DNA from: Mesorhizobium sp.
Lineage (GTDB): Bacteria; Pseudomonadota; Alphaproteobacteria; Rhizobiales; Rhizobiaceae
Assembly (NCBI GenBank): GCA_019635735.1
Contig: JAHBYX010000001.1
Span: 806,001 to 870,000 of the forward strand
Reading direction: 5' to 3'
Length of the DNA stretch: 64,000 bases
Under the pieces are notes generated by a model, which ran no database searches, was not told the origin of the DNA, and worked only from the letters and a program-made list of their open reading frames with translations. A program made the translations under genes and the position numbers. Shown in pieces: positions 36,225-45,264 of the stretch. The number at the start of each line of letters is the position of its first letter. Positions within the stretch are counted from its first letter, which is position 1.

Positions 36225-37498
36225 CCCGCCGGCTGCTCCTCGGGCGGCAGCCCGGCCGCCTCGCGCTCGAGATAGCGGCGATCGATCTCGGGGAGATCCT
36301 CGCCGTGGAGGGTCGCTTCGAAGGCCAGCAGACGCTTGTAAATGGAGATCAGCTCGACCACCGTCGGCCACGAATTGACGAGGTACTGAAACGAATTCGC
36401 CACCTGATTGAAGGCCGTGATAATCTGCTGGAAGATGCCGAAAGTTATCCTGCCGGCAGCGATGGTCGGCACGAGCAGGATTGTCGGAAATATCACGTCC
36501 GTCTGGAGATAAAGGTATCGCGTGACGTCGAAATAGACGTAGTGGAAATAAAGCCTGAAGTAGTTCTTTCGAACGTTGGCGAAGAGTTCCTGTACCGTTG
36601 GAGGCCGAGCCCTGTCTTCGTTGTCCTCGCCAAACACCAGCTCCTTGCGGTAGGCGGCTTCGACGCGCTGGTTGCGGAACTCGAGACCAGGCAGCTTGAT
36701 GCCGACTGCCGCGAGGAGCACGGTCCCGAAGATCGACCAGAAGACCGCGGCCGCGACCAGCGGATAGGGTATGACGCCGACGAGTGGAAGGGCGGTCACA
36801 TGCACCGACAATGCGGCAAGAACCGGCAGGAAGGCGATTAGCGTCATCACGGCCTCGACGAGATTGACGCCAAGTTCCTGCATAATCCGCGAAAACCGCA
36901 TCGTGTCCTCCTGGACACGTTGCGATGCGCCTTCGATGAACCGCAGGCGCTGCCAGTGCGACATGTAGTAGTCGTTCATCGCTGTACGCCAGCGGAAGAT
37001 AAAATGCTTGACGAAGAAGAGGTTGAGCACCGCCGTGGTGATGCCGATCAGCGCAATCGTCAGGAAGATCATGCATCCGGCATATAGGTCGGCCGCAGGG
37101 ACGGAATCCGGCGTCGTCAGCGCACGCTGGATCATATCGTAGAAATATCCGCGCCAGTTGTTCAGCGCGATGCTCACCTGGACGGAAAAGTTGGTCATGA
37201 AGAGAATCAGACCTGCCCCAAGCACCGACCAAAGTTGCCAGGGATGCGGAGCGAACCAGTTCCAGAACGCATAGAACAGGCCGATCGCGGCGAAGAAGTA
37301 GAGATAAAACCAGATATAGGGCGCGGATAGAAACACTGAGGCGCCAATGATGGGTGGCGCATCCTCCGCAAGCGGGGGCAAGCCGAACACGGCGCCCAGC
37401 TGTTCGCCGCCGAAGAACCAGAGCAGGACTGCAAACAAAGACCACACCGCCGCGCTGATGAAAAACAGCTTCGGCTTGGGAAAGAACGAGACAAACAC
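36221..37498 (-). CDS. bacA: BacA/SbmA-type peptide transporter
   Basis: The GTG at 37498 ([25 protein letters not shown]) was chosen over an upstream in-frame start; AAGGA lies about 11 bases upstream. The 425-residue polytopic protein has about seven or eight membrane helices. Typical SbmA/BacA stretches are [36 protein letters not shown] and [31 protein letters not shown]. SbmA and BacA are proton-driven importers of peptides (microcins, bleomycin, and plant NCR peptides in nodules), with a related role in very-long-chain lipid A. No ATPase domain is fused. Confidence 0.9.
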   Translation of the reverse strand: MFVSFFPKPKLFFISAAVWSLFAVLLWFFGGEQLGAVFGLPPLAEDAPPIIGASVFLSAPYIWFYLYFFAAIGLFYAFWNWFAPHPWQLWSVLGAGLILFMTNFSVQVSIALNNWRGYFYDMIQRALTTPDSVPAADLYAGCMIFLTIALIGITTAVLNLFFVKHFIFRWRTAMNDYYMSHWQRLRFIEGASQRVQEDTMRFSRIMQELGVNLVEAVMTLIAFLPVLAALSVHVTALPLVGVIPYPLVAAAVFWSIFGTVLLAAVGIKLPGLEFRNQRVEAAYRKELVFGEDNEDRARPPTVQELFANVRKNYFRLYFHYVYFDVTRYLYLQTDVIFPTILLVPTIAAGRITFGIFQQIITAFNQVANSFQYLVNSWPTVVELISIYKRLLAFEATLHGEDLPEIDRRYLEREAAGLPPEEQPAG

Positions 37499-37611
37499 GG
37501 GCGGGAAATCCTTGTGACGGCGGATTCGGTGGCCGCATAAAGTCACAAGAATGTGGCGATGGGAATGGCCGCGAAGATTACGATTTCGTCACGCGCCGGC
37601 GGTCGGCGCGA

Positions 37612-38778
37612 TCACCTGATGCCGCTGCGCCGGCCGGCGTCCCATGCCAGAAGCGCGCTGGCGAGGAGCACGGCGGAGGCGAGGAGCGAGGGGATGACAT
37701 AGGCGCCCGTCAGATCGGCCAATGCGCCGGCGACGACCGGGCCGACGATCTGCCCGACGCCGAAGGCCGCGGTCATCAGCGCGAGTGCCTTGCGCGGCGA
37801 GGCGTCCGCCAGCCGGCGGCCGATCTGCAGGCCGATCGCGGTGACGGCGACGAAGGTGCCGCCGAGCAGCACGGCGGCGATGAGCGGGCCGGCATAGCCG
37901 CCGATAGCGACGCTGGCGACCACGCCGGCCGCCTCGACCACCATGCCCGCAGCGTAGGCCCGGGCAAGGCCCTTGCGCGCGGCGACGCGGTTCCAGACCC
38001 ATGTCGAGGCTATGATCGAGACGCCAGTCACCAGCCAGACGACGGATTCGAACAGCCTCCCGCCCTCGCCCGCGCGCACGATCGCAACGAGAAAGGTGGC
38101 GGTGACCACGTAGCCGAAGCCGAACAGGCCATAGGACAGGATCATGCGCCGCAGCGCCGGGCTCTTCGGCAGCGCAGGCTCGCGCGGGGCGTCGACCGCG
38201 CCCAAGGGCCCTTCGCGCACGAGGAGGAGCACGGCCGCGAAGCCGATCGCGCCAAGCACCGCCGCGCTGATCCAGCCCGCCTGCCAGGGCGCCTGCCAGA
38301 CCACCATCGCGCCGCTGGCGATGGACGAGACGGCAATGCCGACGCCAACACCGCCGAAGTGCAGCGCCTGGAGATCGTTTCGATTGGCTAGCGCGAGATG
38401 ACCGAAGACGATCGTGGAGAGGAAGACCATCATGAAGGCGCTGGCGACGCCGGCGAGGAACCGGATCGTGATGAAGGCCGCGAGGCTTGCCGTCGCCGCC
38501 ATCAGCGCCAGGAGGACAGCCGTTGCGCCAACGGCGGCGAGCATCAACGCGCGCTCCCGCCCATGCGCCCAGCCGCCGGAGGCAAGCAGCGCGCCGACGA
38601 GGTAACCGAGGAAGTTGGCGGACGCGATCAGGCCCGCATCGGACGCCGACTGGCCGAGTTCCTCCATCATGGCGGGGAGCAGCGGCGTGTAGATGAACCG
38701 CCCAATGCCCATGCCGGCCGCCATGCCGATCATGCCGCCGATGGCGTAGCGATAGGGAGAGGCGGCGGCGTTCGACAT
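37612..38778 (-). CDS. MFS transporter, YbfB/YjiJ family
   Basis: The 388-residue protein has 12 hydrophobic helices. It starts with RYAIGGMIGMAAGMGIGRFIYTPLLPAMMEELG and has SASDAGLIASANFLGYLVGAL and, later, FGVGQIVGPVVAGALADLTG. GMGIGRFIYTPLLPAMM is the usual signature of the YbfB/YjiJ subgroup of the major facilitator superfamily. Substrates of this subgroup are mostly unknown. The gene ends ~115 bases before bacA starts. Its start region at 38779-38915 is divergent from a very small membrane-peptide gene. Confidence 0.88.
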   Translation of the reverse strand: MSNAAASPYRYAIGGMIGMAAGMGIGRFIYTPLLPAMMEELGQSASDAGLIASANFLGYLVGALLASGGWAHGRERALMLAAVGATAVLLALMAATASLAAFITIRFLAGVASAFMMVFLSTIVFGHLALANRNDLQALHFGGVGVGIAVSSIASGAMVVWQAPWQAGWISAAVLGAIGFAAVLLLVREGPLGAVDAPREPALPKSPALRRMILSYGLFGFGYVVTATFLVAIVRAGEGGRLFESVVWLVTGVSIIASTWVWNRVAARKGLARAYAAGMVVEAAGVVASVAIGGYAGPLIAAVLLGGTFVAVTAIGLQIGRRLADASPRKALALMTAAFGVGQIVGPVVAGALADLTGAYVIPSLLASAVLLASALLAWDAGRRSGIR

Positions 38779-38915
38779 GGCGGCAACCTATCCGCCGGCG
38801 GGTGTGTTGCAACGCAAAAACGCTGGTCCAGAGCCGACAACCAATGCGGATGCCGGGGAACCAAAGCTGGCGAATCGGGTTGATACGGCAAATCCTCAAT
38901 CAACGGAGAGAGCAA

Positions 38916-38990
38916 ATGAACGGCATCATCTATCTCGTCGGCCTCGTCGTGGTCGTACTCGCGGTGCTTTCCTTCTTCGGCCTCGGTTGA
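38916..38990 (+). CDS. 24-residue single-pass membrane peptide
   Basis: The ATG at 38916 has GGAGAG about 7 bases upstream and encodes 24 residues, MNGIIYLVGLVVVVLAVLSF and then FGLG, before TGA. It is almost wholly hydrophobic, so it would sit in the inner membrane as one helix. Such tiny open frames are easy to miss. I judge it likely real because of the good ribosome-binding site, the exact helix length and the absence of any overlapping gene. I recall similar ~24-residue peptides in rhizobia, but cannot confirm that here. Function unknown. Confidence 0.6.
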   Translation: MNGIIYLVGLVVVVLAVLSFFGLG

Positions 38991-39073
38991 TCCGCCGAGC
39001 GGCCAAAGGGTCTTGCGAAGGCGACCGAGAAATCGCACATCCGGGATAACCGATCCCATCCAGGATGTGCGAC

Positions 39074-40324
39074 ATGGACTATCCCTACAATCACGCCATC
39101 ATCGATCCCGTGCACCTCGACCGCCTTGCGGAGGTCGCGGTCAAGGTCGGTCTCCGCCTCGAGCCCGGCCAGGACCTGGTGATGACCGCGCCCGTGTCGG
39201 CACTGCCGCTGGTGCGGCTGATCGTCGAGCACGCCTACAAGGCGGGCGCGGGGCTGGTGACGCCTTTCCTGTCCGACGAAGAGATCACGCTGTCGCGCTA
39301 CCGCAACGGCCCTGACACGAGCTTCGACCGCGCCTCGGGCTGGCTCTACGAAGGCATGGCGAAGGCGTTCTCGAACAACGCGGCGAGGCTCGCCATCGTC
39401 GGCGACAATCCGATGCTCCTGTCGGGCGAGGATCCGGCAAAGGTCGCCCGCGCCAACAAGGCCAATTCGATCGCCTACCAGCCCGCGCTGGAGAAGATCG
39501 CCGGCTTCGACATCAACTGGAACATTGTCGCCTATCCGGGTCCGTCCTGGGCCAAGCTCGTCTTCCCCAACGACGGCGAGGAGATGGCGGTCGCCAAGCT
39601 GGCGCACGCGATCTTCGCGGCCAGCCGCGTCGACCGGGCCGATCCGGTGGCGGAGTGGACGGCGCACAATGCGCGGCTCGCCGAGCGCACCGCCTGGCTC
39701 AACGGCCAGAATTTCTACGCGCTGCGTTTCAAGGGGCCGGGAACCGACCTGCTCGTCGGGCTGGCCGACGGCCACGAGTGGCAGGGCGGCGCTTCGACGG
39801 CGAAGAACGGCATCATCTGCAACCCGAACATTCCGACCGAGGAGGTGTTCACGACCCCGCATGCGCGGCGCGTCGAGGGCACCGCGCGCTCGACCAAGCC
39901 GCTGTCCCACCAGGGCACGCTGATCGAGAACATCGAGGTGCTGTTCGAAGACGGCCGCATCGTCGAGGCGAAAGCCAGCCGCGGCGAGGACGTCCTGAGG
40001 AAAGTGCTGGAGACGGACGAGGGTGCGTCGCGGCTGGGCGAAGTGGCGCTGGTGCCGCATTCCTCGCCGATCTCGAAGAGCGGTCTCCTGTTCTACAACA
40101 CGCTGTTCGACGAGAACGCCGCCTGCCACATCGCGCTCGGCCAGTGCTACTCGAAGTGTTTCGTGGGCGGCGCAGACTTAAGCGCGGAAGAGATTGCCGA
40201 GCGCGGCGGCAACAAGAGCTTCATCCACATCGACTGGATGATCGGCTCGGACGAGATCGACATCGACGGGGTCCACGCCGACGGCCGCCACGTGCCCGTA
40301 TTCCGCAAGGGCGAGTGGGCGTAG
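39074..40324 (+). CDS. M29 family aminopeptidase
   Basis: The ATG at 39074 (MDYPYNHAIIDPVHLDRLA) has AGGA 9 bases upstream. The ATG at 39065 overlaps that site. The 416-residue protein matches the thermophilic metallopeptidase family M29 (AmpS/PepS). Metal-ligand and active-site stretches are in NPNIPTEEVFTTPHARRVEGTARSTKPL near residue 260 and in EVALVPHSSPISKSGLLFYNTLFDENAACHIALGQCY near 330. IHIDWMIGSDEIDIDGV ends the family domain. M29 enzymes are cytoplasmic, broad-specificity di-metal aminopeptidases. It is convergent with the ArsC-like gene, with 3 bases between their stops. Confidence 0.92.
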   Translation: MDYPYNHAIIDPVHLDRLAEVAVKVGLRLEPGQDLVMTAPVSALPLVRLIVEHAYKAGAGLVTPFLSDEEITLSRYRNGPDTSFDRASGWLYEGMAKAFSNNAARLAIVGDNPMLLSGEDPAKVARANKANSIAYQPALEKIAGFDINWNIVAYPGPSWAKLVFPNDGEEMAVAKLAHAIFAASRVDRADPVAEWTAHNARLAERTAWLNGQNFYALRFKGPGTDLLVGLADGHEWQGGASTAKNGIICNPNIPTEEVFTTPHARRVEGTARSTKPLSHQGTLIENIEVLFEDGRIVEAKASRGEDVLRKVLETDEGASRLGEVALVPHSSPISKSGLLFYNTLFDENAACHIALGQCYSKCFVGGADLSAEEIAERGGNKSFIHIDWMIGSDEIDIDGVHADGRHVPVFRKGEWA

Positions 40325-40327
40325 CCG

Positions 40328-40678
40328 TTACTTCCCCGTCGCCGCGGCGTAAGCGTCGGCCCTGAAGCCGAAGAGCAGGTCCTTGCCGGTGTCGAGCACG
40401 GGGCGCTTGATGAGGTTCGTCTCGGCGAGGATCATGGCGCGGGCCTTCTTCGCGTCGATCGCGGTCTTCTCGGCCTCCGGCAGTTCCTTGAAGGTGGTGG
40501 AGTTGCGGTTGAACACCGCTTCCCACCCGGCCCGCTTGAACCAGTCGTCCACGACCTTCGGATCGAGCCTCTCCGCGCGATAGTCGAAATAGCGGTGATC
40601 GACATTGTGGTCATCGAGCCATTTCCGCGCCTTCTTGACGGTATCGCAGGATTTGAAGCCGTAGAGGGTCGCGGGCAA
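40328..40678 (-). CDS. ArsC/YffB-like thioredoxin-fold protein
   Basis: The 116-residue protein has the ArsC-related fold of YffB and Spx. C11 lies in LYGFKSCDTVKKARKWLDDH. Later KELPEAEKTAIDAKKARAMILAETNLIKRPVLDTG carries the cis-proline loop (KRPVL). YffB-type proteins have an exposed cysteine but no proven arsenate reductase activity; some use glutathione. No arsenic genes lie nearby, so a redox role is more likely than detoxification. It ends 3 bases from the convergent M29 gene and starts 2 bases before the aminotransferase stop on the same strand. Confidence 0.88.
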   Translation of the reverse strand: MPATLYGFKSCDTVKKARKWLDDHNVDHRYFDYRAERLDPKVVDDWFKRAGWEAVFNRNSTTFKELPEAEKTAIDAKKARAMILAETNLIKRPVLDTGKDLLFGFRADAYAAATGK

Positions 40679-40680
40679 AG

Positions 40681-41796
40681 CTAGAGTCCTTTCAGGAACG
40701 ACGACATCCGCGACAACCCTGCTCTGAGGACGTCCGGACTGTTCGCGTAGCCGATGCGGACGTGGCCGTCCATATCGAAGGCCGAGCCGGGCACAAGCAG
40801 CACGCCGGTCTCGTCGAGCAGACGTGCGCAGAACGTCTCGGAGGACATCGGCACGTCGTAGCTAAGGAAGGCCGTCGTTCCCGAGCGTGGCCTGACCCAG
40901 GAGATCAGCGGCTCGCCGACCACCCAGTCGGACAGGATGGCGAGGTTGCCGCGAGTAATATCGCGGCTGCGCGCCAGCACCCGGTCGCGCGCTTCGAGGG
41001 CGAGTGTCGCGAAGTAGTCGTCGATCATCGATACACTGATCGTGTTGTAGTCGCGGTGGATCATCGCCGCGCTCAGCACTTCGGCCGGAGCGACGATCCA
41101 GCCGAGGCGCAATCCGGCGAGCGCATAGGCCTTGGACATCGAGCCGGTCGAGATGCCCTTCTCGTAGAGGTCGGCCACCGACGCGGTGAAGCCGTCGCCG
41201 TCCTGATCGACGCCGCGATAGACCTCGTCGGCGAGGAACCACGAACCCTCGGCGCGCGCGATCGCGACGATCTCCTCCAGCATCGGCCGGTCGATCAGCG
41301 CTCCGGTCGGATTGTTGGGATTGGTCAGGACGATCAGCTTAGCGCCGCGCGCGAGGTCCCGCAGTCGGGCGAGGTCCGGGAGAAACCCGTCCTCCGCGTG
41401 CAGCCAGAGCGGCCGAACCTCTGCACCCAGGCTCTCAGGGATCGAATAGTGCTGCTGGTAGGTCGGCAGGACCGAGACGACCACGTCGCCCGGACCGACC
41501 AACGCCTGGTAGACCAGGGCATTGGCGCCGATGGCGCCATGCGTGACGAGCACGTCGGCGGCGGATTTCGTCTCGTAGAGCGCGGCGATGGCGCGGCGCA
41601 GGCGTTCAGATCCCTCGATCGCGCCGTAGGTGAGCTTGAGCGGCAGGAGATCGTCGAGGATCGAATTGCCCTTGCCGGTGAGGCCGAGCAGTTCCTGGAC
41701 GGTGAGCGATGCGACGCAGGTCTCGGCGAGGTTCAGCTCGCACCGCGTCTCGTTCGCGTTCATCCAGATCTCAACGCCGAATTCGCGGATATGCAT
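40681..41796 (-). CDS. Pyridoxal-phosphate aminotransferase, class I/II
   Basis: The 371-residue protein is a fold-type I PLP enzyme. The PLP lysine is K222 in STGSMSKAYALAGLRLGW. The phosphate and ring contacts are in VLTNPNNPTG near residue 157 and LADEVYRGVD near 188. The N-terminal part (MNANETRCELNLAETCVASLTVQELL) resembles the group that includes capreomycidine synthase-like and other aminotransferases. The exact amino acid is unknown. It lies 2 bases upstream of the ArsC-like gene, so the two may be co-transcribed, though no pathway link is clear. Confidence 0.85.
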   Translation of the reverse strand: MHIREFGVEIWMNANETRCELNLAETCVASLTVQELLGLTGKGNSILDDLLPLKLTYGAIEGSERLRRAIAALYETKSAADVLVTHGAIGANALVYQALVGPGDVVVSVLPTYQQHYSIPESLGAEVRPLWLHAEDGFLPDLARLRDLARGAKLIVLTNPNNPTGALIDRPMLEEIVAIARAEGSWFLADEVYRGVDQDGDGFTASVADLYEKGISTGSMSKAYALAGLRLGWIVAPAEVLSAAMIHRDYNTISVSMIDDYFATLALEARDRVLARSRDITRGNLAILSDWVVGEPLISWVRPRSGTTAFLSYDVPMSSETFCARLLDETGVLLVPGSAFDMDGHVRIGYANSPDVLRAGLSRMSSFLKGL

Positions 41797-41853
41797 GCGG
41801 CCACCTCCGGTGAAGAAGGTGGCCGAGCACGTTGGCGTTGTCGAGAGCCGGTC

Positions 41854-42357
41854 TTAGAGCGCGACCTTGGCGTGATCGCCGAGCTTCGGCTTGGCGCCGG
41901 TCACGGCGGCGGTGAGCATCTTGATTCCCGCGATCACCTTGCCGGGGCTGTCCCAGATCTCGGCATCGTCGGGACGGAAGGTAAGCAGGCGGATGCGCGG
42001 GTCATCCGCGGAATCCCACCACAGCTTGTTGGAATCGTCCCACAGTTTCCGGATCATGGCGCGGTCGTTCGAGACCTTGGCGTTCCCCGTCATGGTCACG
42101 AACTTGTAGGAACCCGCATCGGCAAAGGCCACCGTCGCCTGCGGATACTGCTCGATCTCCTCGACCTTGTAGCTTTCGACGTCCGTCAGGAACCGGACGA
42201 CCTCGCCCTCGCGGTCGATCTTGGCGTCCATCGGGCGCGAGTGGAGCTCCTGCCCGTTCCAGGTGTTGAAGTTGCAGACGCCGATATCCTCGGCGAGTTC
42301 CCAGGCGCGTTCAATGAGTTCGGCGGGCGTCTTGTCGGTCTGTTCCTCGCGAGCCAT
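41854..42357 (-). CDS. Pyridoxamine 5'-phosphate oxidase-like protein (general stress protein 26 type)
   Basis: The ATG at 42357 has AAAGGA upstream and gives 167 residues. The split-barrel fold of the general-stress subgroup is visible: AWELAEDIGVCNFNTWNGQELHSRPMDAKI (about 18-47), VVRFLTDVESYKVEEIEQYPQATVAFADAG (about 52-82) and KFVTMTGNAKVSND. The typical flavin-binding arginine and lysine patterns are partly kept. Such proteins bind FMN or F420 and are often stress-induced. It is divergent from the ArsR/SRPBCC pair. The intergenic operator (42449-42472) lies 92 bases from its start and could control it as well. Confidence 0.82.
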   Translation of the reverse strand: MAREEQTDKTPAELIERAWELAEDIGVCNFNTWNGQELHSRPMDAKIDREGEVVRFLTDVESYKVEEIEQYPQATVAFADAGSYKFVTMTGNAKVSNDRAMIRKLWDDSNKLWWDSADDPRIRLLTFRPDDAEIWDSPGKVIAGIKMLTAAVTGAKPKLGDHAKVAL

Positions 42358-42448
42358 GGCGTGTCCTTTCGATTGGGTTCGGAGACGAGAAAACCCTCTG
42401 CCGCTCGCTTGGTTCCGGCCCGCGATCGGCGGGCGGGTCCTCTCTCCT

Positions 42449-42472
42449 ATACTTAGGATTTGACCTAAGTAT
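42449..42472. promoter_or_regulatory. Candidate ArsR-family operator
   Basis: ATACTTAGG-ATTTGA-CCTAAGTAT is a perfect 9-base inverted repeat with a 6-base spacer. It is the only strong palindrome in the 170-base gap between the flavin-type gene and the ArsR-type regulator gene at 42528. A homodimeric winged-helix regulator would fit this geometry. Binding is inferred. Confidence 0.65.
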
Positions 42473-42527
42473 TGCGATACGGTAACAAGGCGGCGACGCA
42501 TTGCGAGACAGGGGATTTCCAAGGGTG

Positions 42528-42890
42528 ATGCCGCAGGTGCACACAAGCGCAGGCCCAGGTGCGTCGGCGATCGACAGCATTTTTCGCGCGCTCGCAGATC
42601 CGACGCGGCGCAGCGTGATCGAGAGGCTGAGCGCGCGCCAGGCTTCGGTCAGCGAACTGGCTGCACCCTACGAGATGGCGCTGCCCTCCTTCATGGAGCA
42701 TCTGAAGGTGCTCGAGACCTGCGGTCTCGTAAATTCGCGCAAAAAGGGCCGCGTGCGCACCTACCAGGTCGCTTCCGAGCAGTTGAAGCTCGCGGAGGAC
42801 TGGCTCGGCAAGCAGCGCACGCTGTGGGAGCGCCGGCTGGACCGGCTCGATAATTATCTTTTGTCATTGAAAGAGGAGAGTTCCGAATGA
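42528..42890 (+). CDS. ArsR family (MarR-like winged helix) regulator
   Basis: The ATG at 42528 gives 120 residues; a TTG at 42501 is in frame but lacks a better ribosome-binding site. The winged-helix domain is [55 protein letters not shown], with the usual ArsR start [10 protein letters not shown]. There is no metal-binding Cys pair in the ELCV-type helix, so it is not a metal sensor. In this lineage such regulators pair with an SRPBCC (AHSA1) gene, exactly as here, where the next gene starts with a 4-base overlap. Confidence 0.88.
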   Translation: MPQVHTSAGPGASAIDSIFRALADPTRRSVIERLSARQASVSELAAPYEMALPSFMEHLKVLETCGLVNSRKKGRVRTYQVASEQLKLAEDWLGKQRTLWERRLDRLDNYLLSLKEESSE

Positions 42891-43366
42891 CGTCCGTGAT
42901 CAAGATCGACCCGAAACTTGACCTCGTGCTCGAGCGCGAAATCGACGTGCCGGTGGAGCTCGTCTGGAAGGCGTGGACGACGCCGTCGAGCCTGAAGCAA
43001 TGGTTCGTGCCGAAACCGTGGTCGATCACGTCCGTGGAGATCGACCTGCGGCCGGGCGGCATCTTCGCCACGACGATGCGCTCTCCGGAGGGTCAGGAGT
43101 TTGAGAACGTCGGCTGCTATCTCGAGGTCGTGCCGAACCAGCGTCTGGTTTTCACCGACACGCTGCTGCCGGGCTACCGCCCCTCGCCCAAGCCCTTCTT
43201 TAGCGCCATGCTCGAACTGACGCCGAACGGCAGCGGCACCCGCTACAAAGCGGTTGCGATCCACGGTAACGAAGAGACGCGCAAGAGCCACGAGGAGATG
43301 GGGTTCCACGACGGCTGGGGCACGGTCGTCGCGCAGATGGTGGAGCACATCAAGTCCGGAGCGTAG
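42887..43366 (+). CDS. SRPBCC (AHSA1) domain protein
   Basis: This is a 159-residue protein with the START-like barrel of the AHSA1 group. [28 protein letters not shown] near residue 17 is the family opening. [40 protein letters not shown] and the closing [20 protein letters not shown] complete the domain. These proteins bind hydrophobic ligands in the cytoplasm; ligands are mostly unknown. It overlaps the ArsR-type gene by 4 bases, so the two are made together. Confidence 0.9.
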   Translation: MTSVIKIDPKLDLVLEREIDVPVELVWKAWTTPSSLKQWFVPKPWSITSVEIDLRPGGIFATTMRSPEGQEFENVGCYLEVVPNQRLVFTDTLLPGYRPSPKPFFSAMLELTPNGSGTRYKAVAIHGNEETRKSHEEMGFHDGWGTVVAQMVEHIKSGA

Positions 43367-43382
43367 GCCAGACAGACGGAAC

Positions 43383-44477
43383 CTAAGCCAGCACAGACTC
43401 GACCGGCCGGCGCGGCGAATAAGGCATTGCCGGCCCGTAGCCGAGCCGCAGGACGAGGTCGGGGCGCTTGCCGCTCTCGCCGACAAGAGATGCCAGGGCC
43501 GATCGGAACTCGGGCACTTCCACCGGCTGGTTCAAGTACGCGTGCTTCAGCCCCCGCGCGGTGGCTGCGAGCGTCAGTCGCTGGCAGGCGCGGCCGACCT
43601 TCATCCAATGCGCCTTGTCCTCCCTATCGGCGACGAAGACCGCAAAGGCCGGCGACGACGACATCTGCCGGGCATAGCGGTCGCCTTCCCCCTTGGCCGT
43701 GACGAACACCGAAAAGAGTTGCTGGCCGAGGAACGTTGGCAGGGACGGATTGCCGCTGGCGGCGGAGAGCAGCCCGTCGCCCGTCCGCATGGCGTCGCGC
43801 GGATTGAAACGGATCCACGCCTTCAGCTCCGCCATGAAGGCGGGATCGGCCATCTGGGCTTCGTTGCCCGCGACTACAAGGTCGCGCAACTTCGCACGAA
43901 GCGCTTCCTCCGTCAGGATCACGAGCCGGACACCTGGCTCTGCCGCCGCCTTCTCCAGCGCCGCCAGGTCCTCCGACGGTATCGCGCGACCGTCATAGTC
44001 TGCTCGCGTCGACTGCCGGACCGGAATGGCGTCGAACAGCGGATCGGAGGCCGCCTCGCCCGCCGCATAGTCGAAGCGCGCCGCACTTCCGTCGCCCGGT
44101 TCGATCACGACCTCGCCCGGACGGCCGGTCGCACGCCCGGCGATCGACAGGTTCTCGGCGGCGCAACCGAGGCTGACGAACGTGTGGTGATCATCCGGAT
44201 CGACGATGGGAGTGCGACGCGCCTCGTCGGGAAAGATCCGGATGGCGCCGTCCGTCGCGGAGAACCGCCAAGCCTGCGTGTTGTGGCTGTTGGCCGCGAG
44301 CGTGGCGAAACGGATGAGTTCCTTCACTTCTGGCTGATTGCCAAGAGGTGCGCGCTGACCCTGCGCATAGCGCTCGTAGTCGGCGAGTGATCCGGTCGCG
44401 CGGGTCCATCCCAATCCGCCCGCACCCGCCATAGCGACCGCGCCGGCACCGCCTGCGAGGAAATAACGTCGATTCAT
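43383..44477 (-). CDS. Acg-type nitroreductase family protein with twin-arginine-like signal
   Basis: The 364-residue protein opens MNRRYFLAGGAGAVAMAGAGG, a Tat-like signal with the RR pair followed by a hydrophobic stretch. The body is the Acg/Rv2032-type degenerate nitroreductase: ELIRFATLAANSHNTQAWRFSATDGAIRIFPDEARR near residue 53, DPDDHHTFVSLGCAAENLSIAG near 93 and, at the end, VFVADREDKAHWMKVGRACQRLTLAATARGLKHAYLNQPVEVPEFR. In actinobacteria these sequester FMN under low oxygen. Here export by Tat is inferred from the first 22 residues. It is 15 kb from no obvious partner but close to the oxygen-sensing island; no FixK box was seen before it. Confidence 0.83.
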   Translation of the reverse strand: MNRRYFLAGGAGAVAMAGAGGLGWTRATGSLADYERYAQGQRAPLGNQPEVKELIRFATLAANSHNTQAWRFSATDGAIRIFPDEARRTPIVDPDDHHTFVSLGCAAENLSIAGRATGRPGEVVIEPGDGSAARFDYAAGEAASDPLFDAIPVRQSTRADYDGRAIPSEDLAALEKAAAEPGVRLVILTEEALRAKLRDLVVAGNEAQMADPAFMAELKAWIRFNPRDAMRTGDGLLSAASGNPSLPTFLGQQLFSVFVTAKGEGDRYARQMSSSPAFAVFVADREDKAHWMKVGRACQRLTLAATARGLKHAYLNQPVEVPEFRSALASLVGESGKRPDLVLRLGYGPAMPYSPRRPVESVLA

Positions 44478-44601
44478 GGCACCGATCCGGGCGTTGAGAC
44501 TAGCGGCATCCTATCCGGTCGCGCCGTTCCGACCCTTGATCCTGCGCAAACCGCGCGTCACCTGCCCCTGCATGAGCGGAGCGACGGCGGGCCTGTCGCG
44601 G

Positions 44602-45264
44602 TCAGACAAGTTGCACAGGCGAAGGCGGGGGAATGAACGCGTAGACCGCCGCAGGCACCAGCGCGCCTTGACCGAAATCTTCGACGTCGTATCGAGCGAG
44701 CGCGGAAAGCCGATCTATCGGGAGGTGCTTCCGGCCGGGATCACCGACAAGGATTCCGACCCCCGCGGCGCTGCACCGGTCGAGGAAGTCCGCGAGCCGT
44801 TTGGCCAGCCCGGCCTCGTAGGAAAGGTCGCCAACCGTGACGAGGTCGGCATCGGGCACCTCTGCGGCAAGGGCATCGGCGTGCTGTACGGAGATAGCGA
44901 CATCGTTGGCACGGGCGTTGAGCCGCGCCGCGACCACGGCGAGCGGATCGACGTCGATGGCCACCACGTCGAGGGCACCAGCCCTGGCCGCCGCGATGGC
45001 GACCACGCCCGAACCTGTGCCGATATCAACGACGCGCCGGCCCTGCACCACTTCGGGATGATCGATGATGTAACGTGCGAGCACGCGTCCGCCGGCCCAG
45101 CCATAGGCCCAGTAGGGCCTCATCCCGTTCTCGCCGACGAAGCGGGAGAGACCGCTCCGGGGATGCTGCCTATACAGGCTTGCTCCGGGCAACCCAGTCA
45201 CAGGCTCCAAATTCAGGCGGGATTGAACGAAATCCTCGATCTCGGCAGGCGTGCGCTCGTTCAA
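44602..45264 (-). CDS. Class I SAM-dependent methyltransferase (ETFB-methyltransferase-like)
   Basis: The 220-residue enzyme has the SAM-binding loop VVDIGTGSGVVAIAAARAGALDVVAIDVD (about 79-107) and AANRARNDV-type second region, here LNARANDVAISVQHAD. The segment PYWAYGWAGGRVLARYI near residue 50 resembles ETFB lysine methyltransferase (METTL20-like) and PrmA-related enzymes, which methylate a lysine on the beta subunit of electron-transfer flavoprotein in mitochondria and in Agrobacterium. The target here is unproven. It is followed on the other strand by the fixL gene after a 284-base gap with no supported gene. Confidence 0.8.
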   Translation of the reverse strand: MNERTPAEIEDFVQSRLNLEPVTGLPGASLYRQHPRSGLSRFVGENGMRPYWAYGWAGGRVLARYIIDHPEVVQGRRVVDIGTGSGVVAIAAARAGALDVVAIDVDPLAVVAARLNARANDVAISVQHADALAAEVPDADLVTVGDLSYEAGLAKRLADFLDRCSAAGVGILVGDPGRKHLPIDRLSALARYDVEDFGQGALVPAAVYAFIPPPSPVQLV

